Source: Kitasatospora sp. A2-31
GTDB taxonomy: Bacteria > Actinomycetota > Actinomycetes > Streptomycetales > Streptomycetaceae
Direction: 5' to 3'
Length of the DNA stretch: 64,000 nt
Assembly (NCBI RefSeq): GCF_022288725.1
Contig: NZ_JAKNTA010000006.1
Span: 189,278-253,277, forward strand
This document shows, piece by piece, positions 6,963 to 15,123 of the stretch. The position numbers and the translations under genes were made by a program. The notes under the pieces were generated by a model, which did no database searches, was not told where the DNA came from, and saw nothing but the letters and a program-made list of their open reading frames with translations. Position 1 is the first letter of the stretch. Each line of letters begins with the position of its first letter.

Positions 6963-9266
6963 TCAGCCGTGCAGCAGCGCGGGCACCCCGGCCGCGTCCG
7001 GCAGGTCGTCGGGGCCGGACAGCACGGTCAGCCGCTGCGTCGCCCGGGTCAGCGCCACGTACAGCACCCGCAGGCCGGCCTCCGACTCACCGGCGATCCC
7101 GGTCGGGTCGGCCACCACGGTCGCGTCGTACTCCAGGCCCTTGGCCTCCAGGCTGCCCAGTGCCACCGCGCGCTCGCCCAGGCCCTCGATCCAGCCGGCC
7201 GCCTCGGCCCGGCGGTCCATCGGCACGACGATCGCCACGGTGCCGTCCACCTCCGCCAGCAGCCGCTCCAGCTCGGCCCGGGCCGCCGCGCCGAAGGCCT
7301 CCGGCGACGGGTCGGTGACGGCGGCGAACCGCGGCTCCACGCCGACGTGGCGCACCGCGCTCGGCGACGGCGTGCCCGGCGCGGCCAGCGCCAGCACCTT
7401 CGCCGCCACCTCGGCGATCTCGGCCGGGTTCCGGTAGTTCACGGTCAGCGTGTAGCGGCGGCGGGGCTTGCCGGACAGCACCTCGTCCAGCGCGGCCTGC
7501 GCCTCCTGGGGGAACGGCCAGGAGGACTGCGCCGGGTCGCCGACGATGGTCCAGGTGGCCATCCGGGCCCGGCGGCCGATCATCCGCCACTGCATCGGCG
7601 TGAGGTCCTGCGCCTCGTCGACGATCACGTGGGCGTACTCGGTGCGCTCCACCGGCACGCGCTCACGCTGTCTGGAGCTGCGATCGGCGAAGGTGGTGAC
7701 CTCCTCCAGGCCGCTCAGCAGGTCCACCGCGTCCACCTCGCGGACCTTCGGCCGGGCCGCCTCGCCGAGCAGCACCTGGAGCTCGTCCACCAGCGCCACG
7801 TCGTGCGCCGAGAGCGCGCCCTCGCCGCGGCCGTCCAGCTGCCGCCAGGACGCGGCCAGCACCTTCGCCTCCTCCGGTGTGACGGCGCGGCGGGCGATCC
7901 GGTTGACGTGGCGGCTCTGCTTCAGCGTGGCGAGCACCCCGCGCGGGGTCAGGGCGGGCCACCAGGCGTCCAGGAAGTCCAGGAACGACGCCTCGTCCGA
8001 GACGTACTCGTCGAACGCCTCCTTCTCCTCCTGGCGCTGCTCGCGGGCGTAGTGGTCGGCGGGCTTGGGCAGGTGGCGGGTGGCCTCCTGCCAGAGCGCG
8101 TCCAGCAGGAGCCGGCGGGCCCGCGGGCGCAGCAGGTTCAGCGGGGTGCCGCCGGAGCCGATCACGTGGCCGCGCACGGCCTTCAGCCGGCCCGCGTCCA
8201 GCCGCAGCACCTCGCCGCGGGCGACCACCTTGAGCTCCTGCGGGGCGCGCAGCTCCAGCGCGCCCCGGGCGGCCCGGCGGAGCAGCTGCACCATCCGGGC
8301 CGAACCCTTGATCCGGGCCGCCTCCGGGGTGTCGTAGGTGCCCGCCTCGATGCCGTCCACCAGCGAGCCGACCGCGCGGATGGCGACCTGGCCCTCCTCG
8401 CCGAGCGCGGGCAGCACACCCTCGGTGTAGGAGACCAGCAGCGGGGTCGGGGAGACCACCAGGATGCCCCCGGCGTAGCGGCGCCGGTCCTGGTAGAGCA
8501 GGAAGGCGGCGCGGTGCAGGGCGACGGCGGTCTTGCCGGTGCCGGGGCCGCCGGTGACCAGGGTGGCGCCGGCGGCGGCGGCGCGGATCACCTCGTCCTG
8601 CTCCCGCTGGATGGACGAGACGATGTCGCGCATCGAGTGGCTGCGGGCCCGGCCGAGCGAGGCCATCAGCGCGCCGTCGCCGACCACCGCCAGCTCGCGG
8701 CCGTCGAGGGTGGGGGTGAGGTCGGGACGGAGCAGGTCGTCCTCCACGCCGATCACCTTGCGCCCCTTGGAGCGGATCACCCGGCGGCGGATGACCCGGC
8801 CCGGCTCCACCGGGGTGGAGCGGTAGAACGGCGCCGCCGCGGGCGCCCGCCAGTCGATCACCAGCGGGCCGTACTCCGCGTCCAGCACCCCGAGCCGGCC
8901 GATGTGCAGGGTCTCGGCGACGGCCGGGTCGGCCGGGTCGAGCGGGGTGTTGGAGGGGATCCCGTGCTCCTCCGGGGCGTCGGCCTGCTGGAGGTCGATC
9001 CGGCCGAACAGGAAGTCCTCGAACTCGTTGTTGAGCCGCTGGAGGTGCGCCCCGGCCCGGTAGACCTGGGCGTCGCGTTCGGCGAGCGCGCCGGGAGTGC
9101 CGACGTGCACGCGCTTGGCGGCGTCCTCCAGGATGTACTCGGCCTCGGCGAGCTTCTCCTCCAGGCGGCGGTACACCGTGTCGAGGTGGCGCTGCTCGCC
9201 GGCGATCTCGCGCTCGCGGACGGTCTCGGAATCGGTGGCGGCGGTGGTGTCCGTGTTGCTCTGCAT
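6963..9266 (-). CDS. HelD-like UvrD-superfamily ATPase (RNA polymerase-associated)
   Basis: A 767-residue SF1 helicase-like ATPase. Residues 16-60 form a charged heptad-rich helix (EREIAGEQRHLDTVYRRLEE), as in the N-terminal coiled coil that HelD inserts into the RNA polymerase secondary channel. Walker A GGPGTGKT is at 239-246, followed by AVALHRAAFLLY typical of HelD. Walker B-like VDEAQDLTPMQW and the motif VI region LYVALTRATQRLTVL follow. Family members release stalled RNA polymerase from DNA; the streptomycete HelR subgroup confers rifamycin tolerance. Whether this is HelR or another paralogue cannot be decided here. It lies downstream of tmRNA on the same strand. Confidence 0.82.
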   Translation of the reverse strand: MQSNTDTTAATDSETVREREIAGEQRHLDTVYRRLEEKLAEAEYILEDAAKRVHVGTPGALAERDAQVYRAGAHLQRLNNEFEDFLFGRIDLQQADAPEEHGIPSNTPLDPADPAVAETLHIGRLGVLDAEYGPLVIDWRAPAAAPFYRSTPVEPGRVIRRRVIRSKGRKVIGVEDDLLRPDLTPTLDGRELAVVGDGALMASLGRARSHSMRDIVSSIQREQDEVIRAAAAGATLVTGGPGTGKTAVALHRAAFLLYQDRRRYAGGILVVSPTPLLVSYTEGVLPALGEEGQVAIRAVGSLVDGIEAGTYDTPEAARIKGSARMVQLLRRAARGALELRAPQELKVVARGEVLRLDAGRLKAVRGHVIGSGGTPLNLLRPRARRLLLDALWQEATRHLPKPADHYAREQRQEEKEAFDEYVSDEASFLDFLDAWWPALTPRGVLATLKQSRHVNRIARRAVTPEEAKVLAASWRQLDGRGEGALSAHDVALVDELQVLLGEAARPKVREVDAVDLLSGLEEVTTFADRSSRQRERVPVERTEYAHVIVDEAQDLTPMQWRMIGRRARMATWTIVGDPAQSSWPFPQEAQAALDEVLSGKPRRRYTLTVNYRNPAEIAEVAAKVLALAAPGTPSPSAVRHVGVEPRFAAVTDPSPEAFGAAARAELERLLAEVDGTVAIVVPMDRRAEAAGWIEGLGERAVALGSLEAKGLEYDATVVADPTGIAGESEAGLRVLYVALTRATQRLTVLSGPDDLPDAAGVPALLHG

Positions 9267-9368
9267 GGCCTCGGTGGTTGAAGCGGGAGTCCGGCTCTGG
9301 GAAACGAGCGGACGGAAGATCCTACGCCGCCACCCCCGCGGCGCGCCGCACCGGGAGCCGGGAAACGC

Positions 9369-9403
9369 GAAGGCCGCCCCCCGCGGTGCGGTGGACGGCC
9401 TTC
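9369..9403 (-). terminator. terminator of tmRNA gene
   Basis: Stem GAAGGCCG / CGGCCTTC (8 bp, 19-nt GC-rich loop), 17-51 bp beyond the tmRNA 3' end and before the HelD-like gene. Confidence 0.7.
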
Positions 9404-9419
9404 ACTGTGAAACATGGGG

Positions 9420-9801
9420 TGGTGGAGATGCCGGGAATCGAACCCGGGTCCAGTGGAGTGGATTCAGGACTTCTCCGAGCGCAGTCCGCTGTGAGTTTCT
9501 CGGCCCTGGCGGTCACGCGGACAAGCCGCCAACAGGCCCAGCTGCTGTTTGATTTCCCATCCACCCCCGCAGCCCGGGCGGACGGTTGAGTTCCCTAGAT
9601 TATGCCAGGGTCCGGGTCGGGAACTCCCCGGTCTGACACCCAAGCGCTATCGGTGCTTATTAGGCAGCGAGAGCGAACTGCTGGGAATCGCTCTTAGAGT
9701 TGGCGATTATTTGTTTGCGACAGATGGTTAACGAGATCATTGCCGCGTTCCTCGGCTCGCTTCTCCTGTTTCGACGTCCCCTGTCGAAACCGATCATCCC
9801 C
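9420..9801 (-). ncRNA. ssrA: transfer-messenger RNA (tmRNA)
   Basis: Rescues stalled ribosomes together with SmpB. The 3' end reads GGTTCGATTCCCGGCATC then TCCACCA, a tRNA-like T-arm and acceptor with encoded CCA. The 5' end GGGGATGATCGGTTTCGACA pairs with that acceptor and carries the conserved tmRNA start motif. The internal tag frame at 9663-9704 reads ANSKSDSQQFALAA and ends in tandem TAA TAA; the ALAA terminus is the usual ClpXP degron. The length of about 382 nt is normal. The gene follows smpB on the same strand. Confidence 0.95.
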
Positions 9802-9909
9802 ATGTTTTGTTGAGAAACAGCTCGGACGGTGGCCGTCCGTGTTGCTGGCGCCATAGTACGCGAGGCGGCCAGCGGGGGTCCAGCGGATTAACTCCGCGCC
9901 GCGCGGGTG

Positions 9910-10386
9910 TCAGCGCTGGCGCCGCCGGGCCGCCGCGACGGCCCGCGCCGTCTCGCGGGTGTCCTGCTTCTCGCGCAGCGTCTGGCGCTTGTCGTACAGC
10001 TTCTTGCCGACGGCGAGCGCGAGTTCGAGCTTCACGCGGCCGTCCTTGAAGTACAGCGAGAGCGGGATCAGCGTGTGGCCGGCGTCCCGGACCTTGGTCT
10101 CGATCTTGCGGATCTCCAGCTTGTGCAGCAGCAGCTTGCGCTTGCGCCGCGCCGCGTGGTTGGTCCACGTCCCCTGGGTGTACTCGGGGATGAAGACGTT
10201 GTCGATCCACGCCTCGTGGTTCTGGATGTAGGCGTAGCCGTCGACCAGGTTGGCCCGCCCCTCCCGCAGCGACTTGACCTCGGTGCCGGTGAGCACGAGA
10301 CCGCACTCGTAGGTGTCGAGGATGGTGTACTCGTGCCGCGCCTTCTTGTTCTGCGCGATCAGCTTGTGTCCGGTTTCCTTTGCCAT
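9910..10386 (-). CDS. smpB: SsrA-binding protein SmpB
   Basis: A 158-residue protein that delivers tmRNA to stalled ribosomes. Family features are HKLIAQNKKARHEYTILDTY, the beta-barrel stretch GLVLTGTEVKSLREGRANL, and a basic C-terminal tail that sits in the mRNA channel. It lies 108 bp upstream of the tmRNA gene on the same strand and 44 bp downstream of the S41 peptidase gene, so the two partners of trans-translation are probably co-expressed. Confidence 0.96.
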   Translation of the reverse strand: MAKETGHKLIAQNKKARHEYTILDTYECGLVLTGTEVKSLREGRANLVDGYAYIQNHEAWIDNVFIPEYTQGTWTNHAARRKRKLLLHKLEIRKIETKVRDAGHTLIPLSLYFKDGRVKLELALAVGKKLYDKRQTLREKQDTRETARAVAAARRRQR

Positions 10387-10430
10387 AACACGGGCATTCT
10401 CGCACCTCCGCCGGGGTCGGGGCAGCCCCT

Positions 10431-11576
10431 TTAGGTGCGCGTCCCCAGCCCGGCGAGCACCCGCAGCGCGAGCGCCCCGGCGTCCTCGGTGCCGGCCGCG
10501 GGCACGTCCGGGGTCAGGCCGCCGCCCTCCGGGGACCGGCCGGACGGCGTGAAGTAGCGGCCGACGGTCAGCTCCAGCACCGCACCGTCGGCGAGCCGGC
10601 TGGGCTGCTGGACGGTGCCCTTGCCGAAGGTCCGGGCGCCCACCACGACGGCCCGGCTGCGGTCCTGGAGGGCGCCGGTGAGCAGTTCGGCCGCGCTCAT
10701 GGTGCCGCCGTCCACCAGCACCACCAGCGGGGTCCGCTGGTCGCCGCCGGGCGGGGCGGTCAGCTCCCGGGTCCCGCCGCGTTCCTGGTAGGAGCCGATC
10801 GGACCGCCGTCCAGGAAGGCCGCGGCGGTGCCGGCGGCCTCCTCGACCAGCCCGCCGGAGTTCCCGCGCAGGTCGAGCACCACGCCGGAGTGCGGGCCGC
10901 GCAGGGCGGCGCGCACCTGTTCGGCCACGCCGCTGGTGAAGGCCCGCACCGCGATCCGGACGACGCCGCGGTCCAGCCGCTCGACCGCGACCTGCTGGCT
11001 GTCCAGCAGCGCCCGGCGCAGCCGGACCTCGCGGACCTCCCCCTCGTCGCGCCGGACGGCCAGCACGACCTCCGAACCGACCTGGCGCTCGCCCTCGCGC
11101 CCGCGCAGCCGGGCCACCACCTCGGTGACCGGCAGGCGGTCGGCCTCGTCCGGCCCGATCCGCAGCAACCGGTCGCCCGCCGCGATCCCGGCCTCGGCCG
11201 CCGGGCCGCCCGGCTGCACCTGCGAGACGGCGGTCACGCCGTCCTGGCCGCGGCCGACCGAGAGCCCCACGCCCAGGTAGCGGCCGTCCAGGCCCTGGCT
11301 GAACTCGGCGTACTCCTGGGCGCTGTAGTAGGCCCCCCAGCGGTCGCCGTTGGCGCCGATCAGGTGCTCGGCCTGCTGCTCGGAGAGTGCGGCGCCGGCC
11401 GGGTCCTGGCCCGCCGCGAGGGTGGCGACGGCCGCCGGAGCGGCGTCGGCGGACACCCGCCGCCCGGGCGTGCCCGGGTCACCCCAGGCGCCGGCCGCGG
11501 CGCCGGCCAGCAGCACGGCGCCGAACACCAGGCTGAGGGTGGCCGCCTGACGTGCCCTGCGCGGAGTTTCTGGCAT
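10431..11576 (-). CDS. S41 family C-terminal processing peptidase
   Basis: A 381-residue secreted or membrane-anchored serine protease. The N-terminus has a basic stretch and a hydrophobic segment (LSLVFGAVLLAGAAAGA, residues 14-30). A PDZ domain covers about 95-185 (YLGVGLSV start), followed by the S41 core with VVLDLRGNSGG, the catalytic Ser294 in GGTMSAAELLTG and Lys319 in GARTFGKGTVQ. It belongs to the family that trims proteins from a free C-terminus outside the membrane. It sits between ftsX and smpB but is separated from ftsX by a strong terminator. Confidence 0.9.
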   Translation of the reverse strand: MPETPRRARQAATLSLVFGAVLLAGAAAGAWGDPGTPGRRVSADAAPAAVATLAAGQDPAGAALSEQQAEHLIGANGDRWGAYYSAQEYAEFSQGLDGRYLGVGLSVGRGQDGVTAVSQVQPGGPAAEAGIAAGDRLLRIGPDEADRLPVTEVVARLRGREGERQVGSEVVLAVRRDEGEVREVRLRRALLDSQQVAVERLDRGVVRIAVRAFTSGVAEQVRAALRGPHSGVVLDLRGNSGGLVEEAAGTAAAFLDGGPIGSYQERGGTRELTAPPGGDQRTPLVVLVDGGTMSAAELLTGALQDRSRAVVVGARTFGKGTVQQPSRLADGAVLELTVGRYFTPSGRSPEGGGLTPDVPAAGTEDAGALALRVLAGLGTRT

Positions 11577-11638
11577 GGCATCGGAGTGTAGGCGCAGCGC
11601 GCGGCACGGCGGGCCGGAACGGGTGACGGCGGAACGCC

Positions 11639-11675
11639 GACGGCCCCGTACGGCGCAGTGCCGTACGGGGCCGTC
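11639..11675. terminator. strong terminator between ftsX and the S41 peptidase gene
   Basis: Perfect 16-bp stem GACGGCCCCGTACGGC with its complement and a 5-nt loop GCAGT. It lies 14 bp beyond the ftsX stop on the minus strand, so ftsEX and the peptidase gene are probably separate units. Confidence 0.9.
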
Positions 11676-11688
11676 GGGAGCCGGGGGG

Positions 11689-12600
11689 TCAGACCTTGAG
11701 GTACTTGCGGAGGGTGAAGAAGGCCGCGATGCCGGCCATTCCCATACCGACCACCACCAGCAGCGGTATCACCGCCAGCACCGAACCGAGCCCGATGAAG
11801 TGGATGAACTGCACCCGGTCGGCCAGCCAGTTGTGGACGAAGAAGTGCCCGCCGAGCAGCAGTCCGGAGGCCATGACCGCGCCGAGCAGCGCGGCGAACG
11901 CGGCCTCGGCGATGAACGGCATCTGGACGTAGAAGTTGGAGGCGCCGACCAGACGCATGATGCCGGTCTCGCGCCGGCGGCTGTACGCCGACACCCGGAC
12001 GGTGTTGACGATCAGCAGCAGGGCCACGAAGAGCATCAGCACCATGATCACGAACGCCGCGGTCTGCAGGCCGTTCAGCAGGCCGAAGAGGTTCTCCAGG
12101 ATCTTCCGCTGGTCCTCCACCGACTTCACGCCGGGCTTGCCGGCGAAGGCGCTCTGGATGACGTCGTACTTGGTGGGGTCCTTGAGCTTCACCCGCCAGG
12201 ACTGCGGGATGGCCTCCGGGCCGAGGACGGAGATGAGCGGGTTCTCCGGGTTCATCTCCTTCCAGTGCTTGTACGCCTCCGTCGAGTTCTCGAAGGTCGA
12301 CGACTGGACCACCGAATCCATCTTGTCCAGCTGGGACTTGATGTCGGCGATCTGCTGGTCGGTCGCCGCGCCCGCCTGGCACTGCGGCGAGTTGCGGGCG
12401 TCCGACTTCGTGCAGAAGTAGATGCTCACCTCGACCTTGTCGTACCAGTACCCCTTCATGGAGTTCACCTGGTCGCGGACCAGGAGGGAGGCACCGGCGA
12501 GGGCGAGGGAGAGCGCGACGCTGACGACGACCGCGATGGTCATCGTCAGGTTGCGGCGGAGACCCACACCGATCTCCGACAGGACGAACTGGGCGCGCAT
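11689..12600 (-). CDS. ftsX: cell division ABC transporter permease FtsX
   Basis: A 303-residue membrane partner of FtsE. In actinobacteria this complex activates peptidoglycan hydrolases at division sites. The protein has a cytoplasmic N-terminus (MRAQFVLSEIGVGLRRN), TM1 at about 20-42, a large extracytoplasmic domain (about 45-175) with a Cys pair, and three C-terminal TMs (about 180-205, 228-250, 275-297). It starts 61 bp after the ftsE stop on the same strand. Confidence 0.94.
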   Translation of the reverse strand: MRAQFVLSEIGVGLRRNLTMTIAVVVSVALSLALAGASLLVRDQVNSMKGYWYDKVEVSIYFCTKSDARNSPQCQAGAATDQQIADIKSQLDKMDSVVQSSTFENSTEAYKHWKEMNPENPLISVLGPEAIPQSWRVKLKDPTKYDVIQSAFAGKPGVKSVEDQRKILENLFGLLNGLQTAAFVIMVLMLFVALLLIVNTVRVSAYSRRRETGIMRLVGASNFYVQMPFIAEAAFAALLGAVMASGLLLGGHFFVHNWLADRVQFIHFIGLGSVLAVIPLLVVVGMGMAGIAAFFTLRKYLKV

Positions 12601-12661
12601 GCGTTCAACAACTCCAGGGTCGGTACTGCTGGTCTGGCGAGACGGCCGGCGGCCTACGGGA

Positions 12662-13351
12662 TCAGTGCTGGTACCCGTAGACGCCGCGGGCCTGGTCGCG
12701 GACCAGCAGCCCCTTGTCGAGCTCGATGACGCGCTTGCGCATCTGGTCGACGATGGCCTGGTCGTGCGTGGCCATCAGCACCGTGGTCCCGGTGCGGTTG
12801 ATGCGGTCGAGCAGCTTCATGATGCCGACCGAGTTCTGCGGGTCGAGGTTGCCGGTGGGCTCGTCCGCGATCAGCAGCATCGGGCGGTTCACGAACGCCC
12901 GGGCGATCGCGACGCGCTGCTGCTCACCACCGGAGAGCTCGCCGGGCATGCGGTCCTCCTTGCCGCCGAGGCCGACCAGGTCGAGCACCTCGGGCACCAC
13001 CTTGTTGATGGCGCTCTTGGGCTTGCCGATCACCTCGAGGGCGAAGGCCACGTTCTGCGCGACCGTCTTGTTGGGCAGCAGGCGGAAGTCCTGGAAGACG
13101 GTGCCCAGCTGGCGGCGCATGTGCGGCACCTTCCAGTTGGACAGCTTGCCCAGGTCCTTGCCCAGCACGTGCACCTCGCCGGTGCTGGGGCGCTCCTCGC
13201 GCAGGCACAGGCGGAGGAAGGTGGACTTGCCCGAGCCGGACGAGCCGACCAGGAAGACGAACTCACCCTTCTCGATCTCCAGCGAGACGTTGTCCAGGGC
13301 GGGACGGTTCTGCTTGGGATAGGTCTTGGAGACGTTGTCGAATCTGATCAC
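12662..13351 (-). CDS. ftsE: cell division ATP-binding protein FtsE
   Basis: A 229-residue ABC ATPase that drives FtsX. Walker A is GSSGSGKST (36-44), the Q-loop region is VFQDFRLLPNKTV, the signature LSGGEQQRVAIARA, and Walker B LLIADEPTGNLDP followed by ATHDQAIVDQM. The start is GTG at 13351; the Shine-Dalgarno is weak. It is the first gene of the ftsEX pair and diverges from the small zinc-ribbon gene at 13701. Confidence 0.95.
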   Translation of the reverse strand: MIRFDNVSKTYPKQNRPALDNVSLEIEKGEFVFLVGSSGSGKSTFLRLCLREERPSTGEVHVLGKDLGKLSNWKVPHMRRQLGTVFQDFRLLPNKTVAQNVAFALEVIGKPKSAINKVVPEVLDLVGLGGKEDRMPGELSGGEQQRVAIARAFVNRPMLLIADEPTGNLDPQNSVGIMKLLDRINRTGTTVLMATHDQAIVDQMRKRVIELDKGLLVRDQARGVYGYQH

Positions 13352-13700
13352 GGCTGCATCACGGGGGCCATCCTAGGCGGCGCCAGTCCTCGGTCGATCC
13401 ACCCCAGGGCCGCCCGGCCCGGGGACGGGCGGAGGGAGCGGAAGGGCCGCTCCCGGCTTGGGACCATACGCGAAGCTGCACCGGGCTCGCAGGGCCCGCC
13501 CGCGACATTTGGCGAAACCTGGGGGACAATGCCCCGATATGCCCGGAAAATTAGGAGGCATCTCACAGCGCGGGGGCCGGAACGCCCGGAACCTGGCAGA
13601 GTGGAGGTGGTGGCCGTGATCGGCCGCTCCCCCGCACAGGGCACGAGAAGGAACCAAAGCCCCGTCCGGTGCGTTGGCTCAGCAGCAAGGAGGAGATCGC
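13352..13700. other. divergent intergenic region ftsE / small membrane protein
   Basis: 349 bp without a convincing gene. It must hold the promoters for ftsEX (leftward) and for the 64-residue protein (rightward), but no hexamer pair with correct spacing stands out. A short AT-rich island (GATATGCCCGGAAAATTAG near 13540) is the most promoter-like stretch. Confidence 0.35.
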
Positions 13701-13895
13701 ATGACTTGCGACCATCTGGTGTGCGCCAACTGCAACGGCCGCGTGAGCGAGGGCCGGTGCCCGGTGTGCCGCGCCAACCGGGCACGACTGCAGGAGCAGC
13801 ACGGGCCGTTCGCCGCGCTCTCGCCCGCGATGCTGCTGGCCCTGCTGGCCGGACTGCTCGCGGTCGCGCTGATCGCCCGGCAGGCGCTGGCCTGA
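13701..13895 (+). CDS. small zinc-ribbon single-pass membrane protein
   Basis: A 64-residue protein that I do not recognise by function. Residues 1-28 carry four cysteines plus His in the pattern CDHLVCANC ... CPVC, a compact zinc-ribbon. After a charged linker a single transmembrane helix follows (about 44-60, MLLALLAGLLAVALIA), ending with a short basic tail. ATG at 13701 is preceded by AAGGAGGAGATCGC, one of the strongest ribosome-binding sites in the window, so the gene is probably real and well translated. It diverges from ftsE and shares a terminator with prfB. A link to division is only a guess from position. Confidence 0.8.
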   Translation: MTCDHLVCANCNGRVSEGRCPVCRANRARLQEQHGPFAALSPAMLLALLAGLLAVALIARQALA

Positions 13896-13907
13896 CGCTC
13901 CGGACGT

Positions 13908-13943
13908 GAAAGGGCCCCCCGACCGGTGTCGGGGGGCCCTTTC
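13908..13943. terminator. bidirectional terminator, small membrane protein / prfB
   Basis: Perfect 16-bp stem GAAAGGGCCCCCCGAC with its complement around a CGGT loop, 12 bp past either stop codon. The A and T flanks give a U-tract in both directions. Confidence 0.92.
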
Positions 13944-13955
13944 GTGCGTCGACCG

Positions 13956-15065
13956 CTACGCGGCGGTCTCGCGCTGCTTGCGCCAGCGGATGCCGGCCTC
14001 GATGAAGCCGTCGATGTCCCCGTCCAGCACGGCCTGCGGGTTGCCGACCTCGAACTCGGTGCGGACGTCCTTGACCATCTGGTACGGGTGGAGCACGTAG
14101 GAGCGCATCTGGTTGCCCCAGGAGCTGCCGCTGTCCTTGAGCGCGTCCATCGCCGCCTTCTCCTCCTGGCGGCGCCGCTCCAGCAGCTTGGCCTGGAGGA
14201 CGTTCATCGCGGACGCCTTGTTCTGGATCTGCGAGCGCTCGTTCTGGCAGGAGACCACGATCCCGGTCGGGATGTGCGTGATGCGCACCGCCGAGTCGGT
14301 CGTGTTGACGCCCTGGCCGCCGGGGCCGGAGGCGCGGTAGACGTCGATGCGCAGCTCCGACTCGTCGATGTCGACGTGGTCGGACTGCTCGACGACCGGG
14401 AGGACCTCGACACCGGCGAACGAGGTCTGCCGGCGGCCCTGGTTGTCGAACGGCGAGATGCGGACCAGGCGGTGCGTGCCCTGCTCGACCGAGAGCGTGC
14501 CGTAGGCGTACGGGGCCTTGACGGTGAAGGTCGCGGACTTGATGCCGGCCTCCTCCGCGTACGAGGTGTCGTACACCTCGGTCGGGTACCCGTGCCGCTC
14601 GGCCCAGCGCAGGTACATGCGCATCAGCTGCTCGGCGAAGTCGGCGGCGTCCACGCCACCGGCCTCGGCGCGGATGTTGATCAGCGCCTCGCGGGCGTCG
14701 TACTCGCCGGAGAGGAGGGTGCGGACCTCCAGCTCCTCGACCGCCTTCTTGACGGCCTCCAGCTCGTTCTCGGCCTCGACGCGGGTGTCCGCGTCGTCCT
14801 CGGCCTCGGCGAGCTCGAACAGGACGCCGAGGTCCTCGATGCGGCCGCGCAGGGTCTCGACCCGGCGCAGCTCGCCCTGGAGGAAGGAGAGCCGGCTGGT
14901 CACCTTCTGCGCGTTCGCGACGTCGTCCCACAGGTCGGGGGCGGCTGCCTCCTCCTCCAGGCGTGCGATGTCGGCCCGGATCTTGTCCAGGTCGAGGACG
15001 GCCTCGATCGACCCCATGGTCGTTTCGAGGTTCTTGAGCTCTTCGGAAGGATCGACGGCTGCCAC
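13956..15065 (-). CDS. prfB: peptide chain release factor 2
   Basis: Recognises UGA/UAA stop codons and triggers peptide release. From GTG at 15065 the protein is 369 residues (VAAVDPSEELKNLETTM start). It holds the catalytic GGQ in SGPGGQGVNTTDSAVR and the RF2 codon-recognition SPF in RISPFDNQGRRQT. The coding frame is continuous: the programmed +1 frameshift of E. coli prfB is absent, as is usual in actinobacteria. ATG at 15098 is an alternative start adding 11 residues; GTG was chosen from family length. Confidence 0.94.
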   Translation of the reverse strand: MAAVDPSEELKNLETTMGSIEAVLDLDKIRADIARLEEEAAAPDLWDDVANAQKVTSRLSFLQGELRRVETLRGRIEDLGVLFELAEAEDDADTRVEAENELEAVKKAVEELEVRTLLSGEYDAREALINIRAEAGGVDAADFAEQLMRMYLRWAERHGYPTEVYDTSYAEEAGIKSATFTVKAPYAYGTLSVEQGTHRLVRISPFDNQGRRQTSFAGVEVLPVVEQSDHVDIDESELRIDVYRASGPGGQGVNTTDSAVRITHIPTGIVVSCQNERSQIQNKASAMNVLQAKLLERRRQEEKAAMDALKDSGSSWGNQMRSYVLHPYQMVKDVRTEFEVGNPQAVLDGDIDGFIEAGIRWRKQRETAA

Positions 15066-15123
15066 GCCCCCCAGGGTAATGGTTCCGGGGGTGGTCATGA
15101 CGACACCGGGGTCCTCCGGCCCG

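Noticed and set aside
13956..15065. Programmed frameshift in prfB
   Set aside because: The frame is continuous from GTG at 15065; actinobacterial prfB usually lacks the recoding site.
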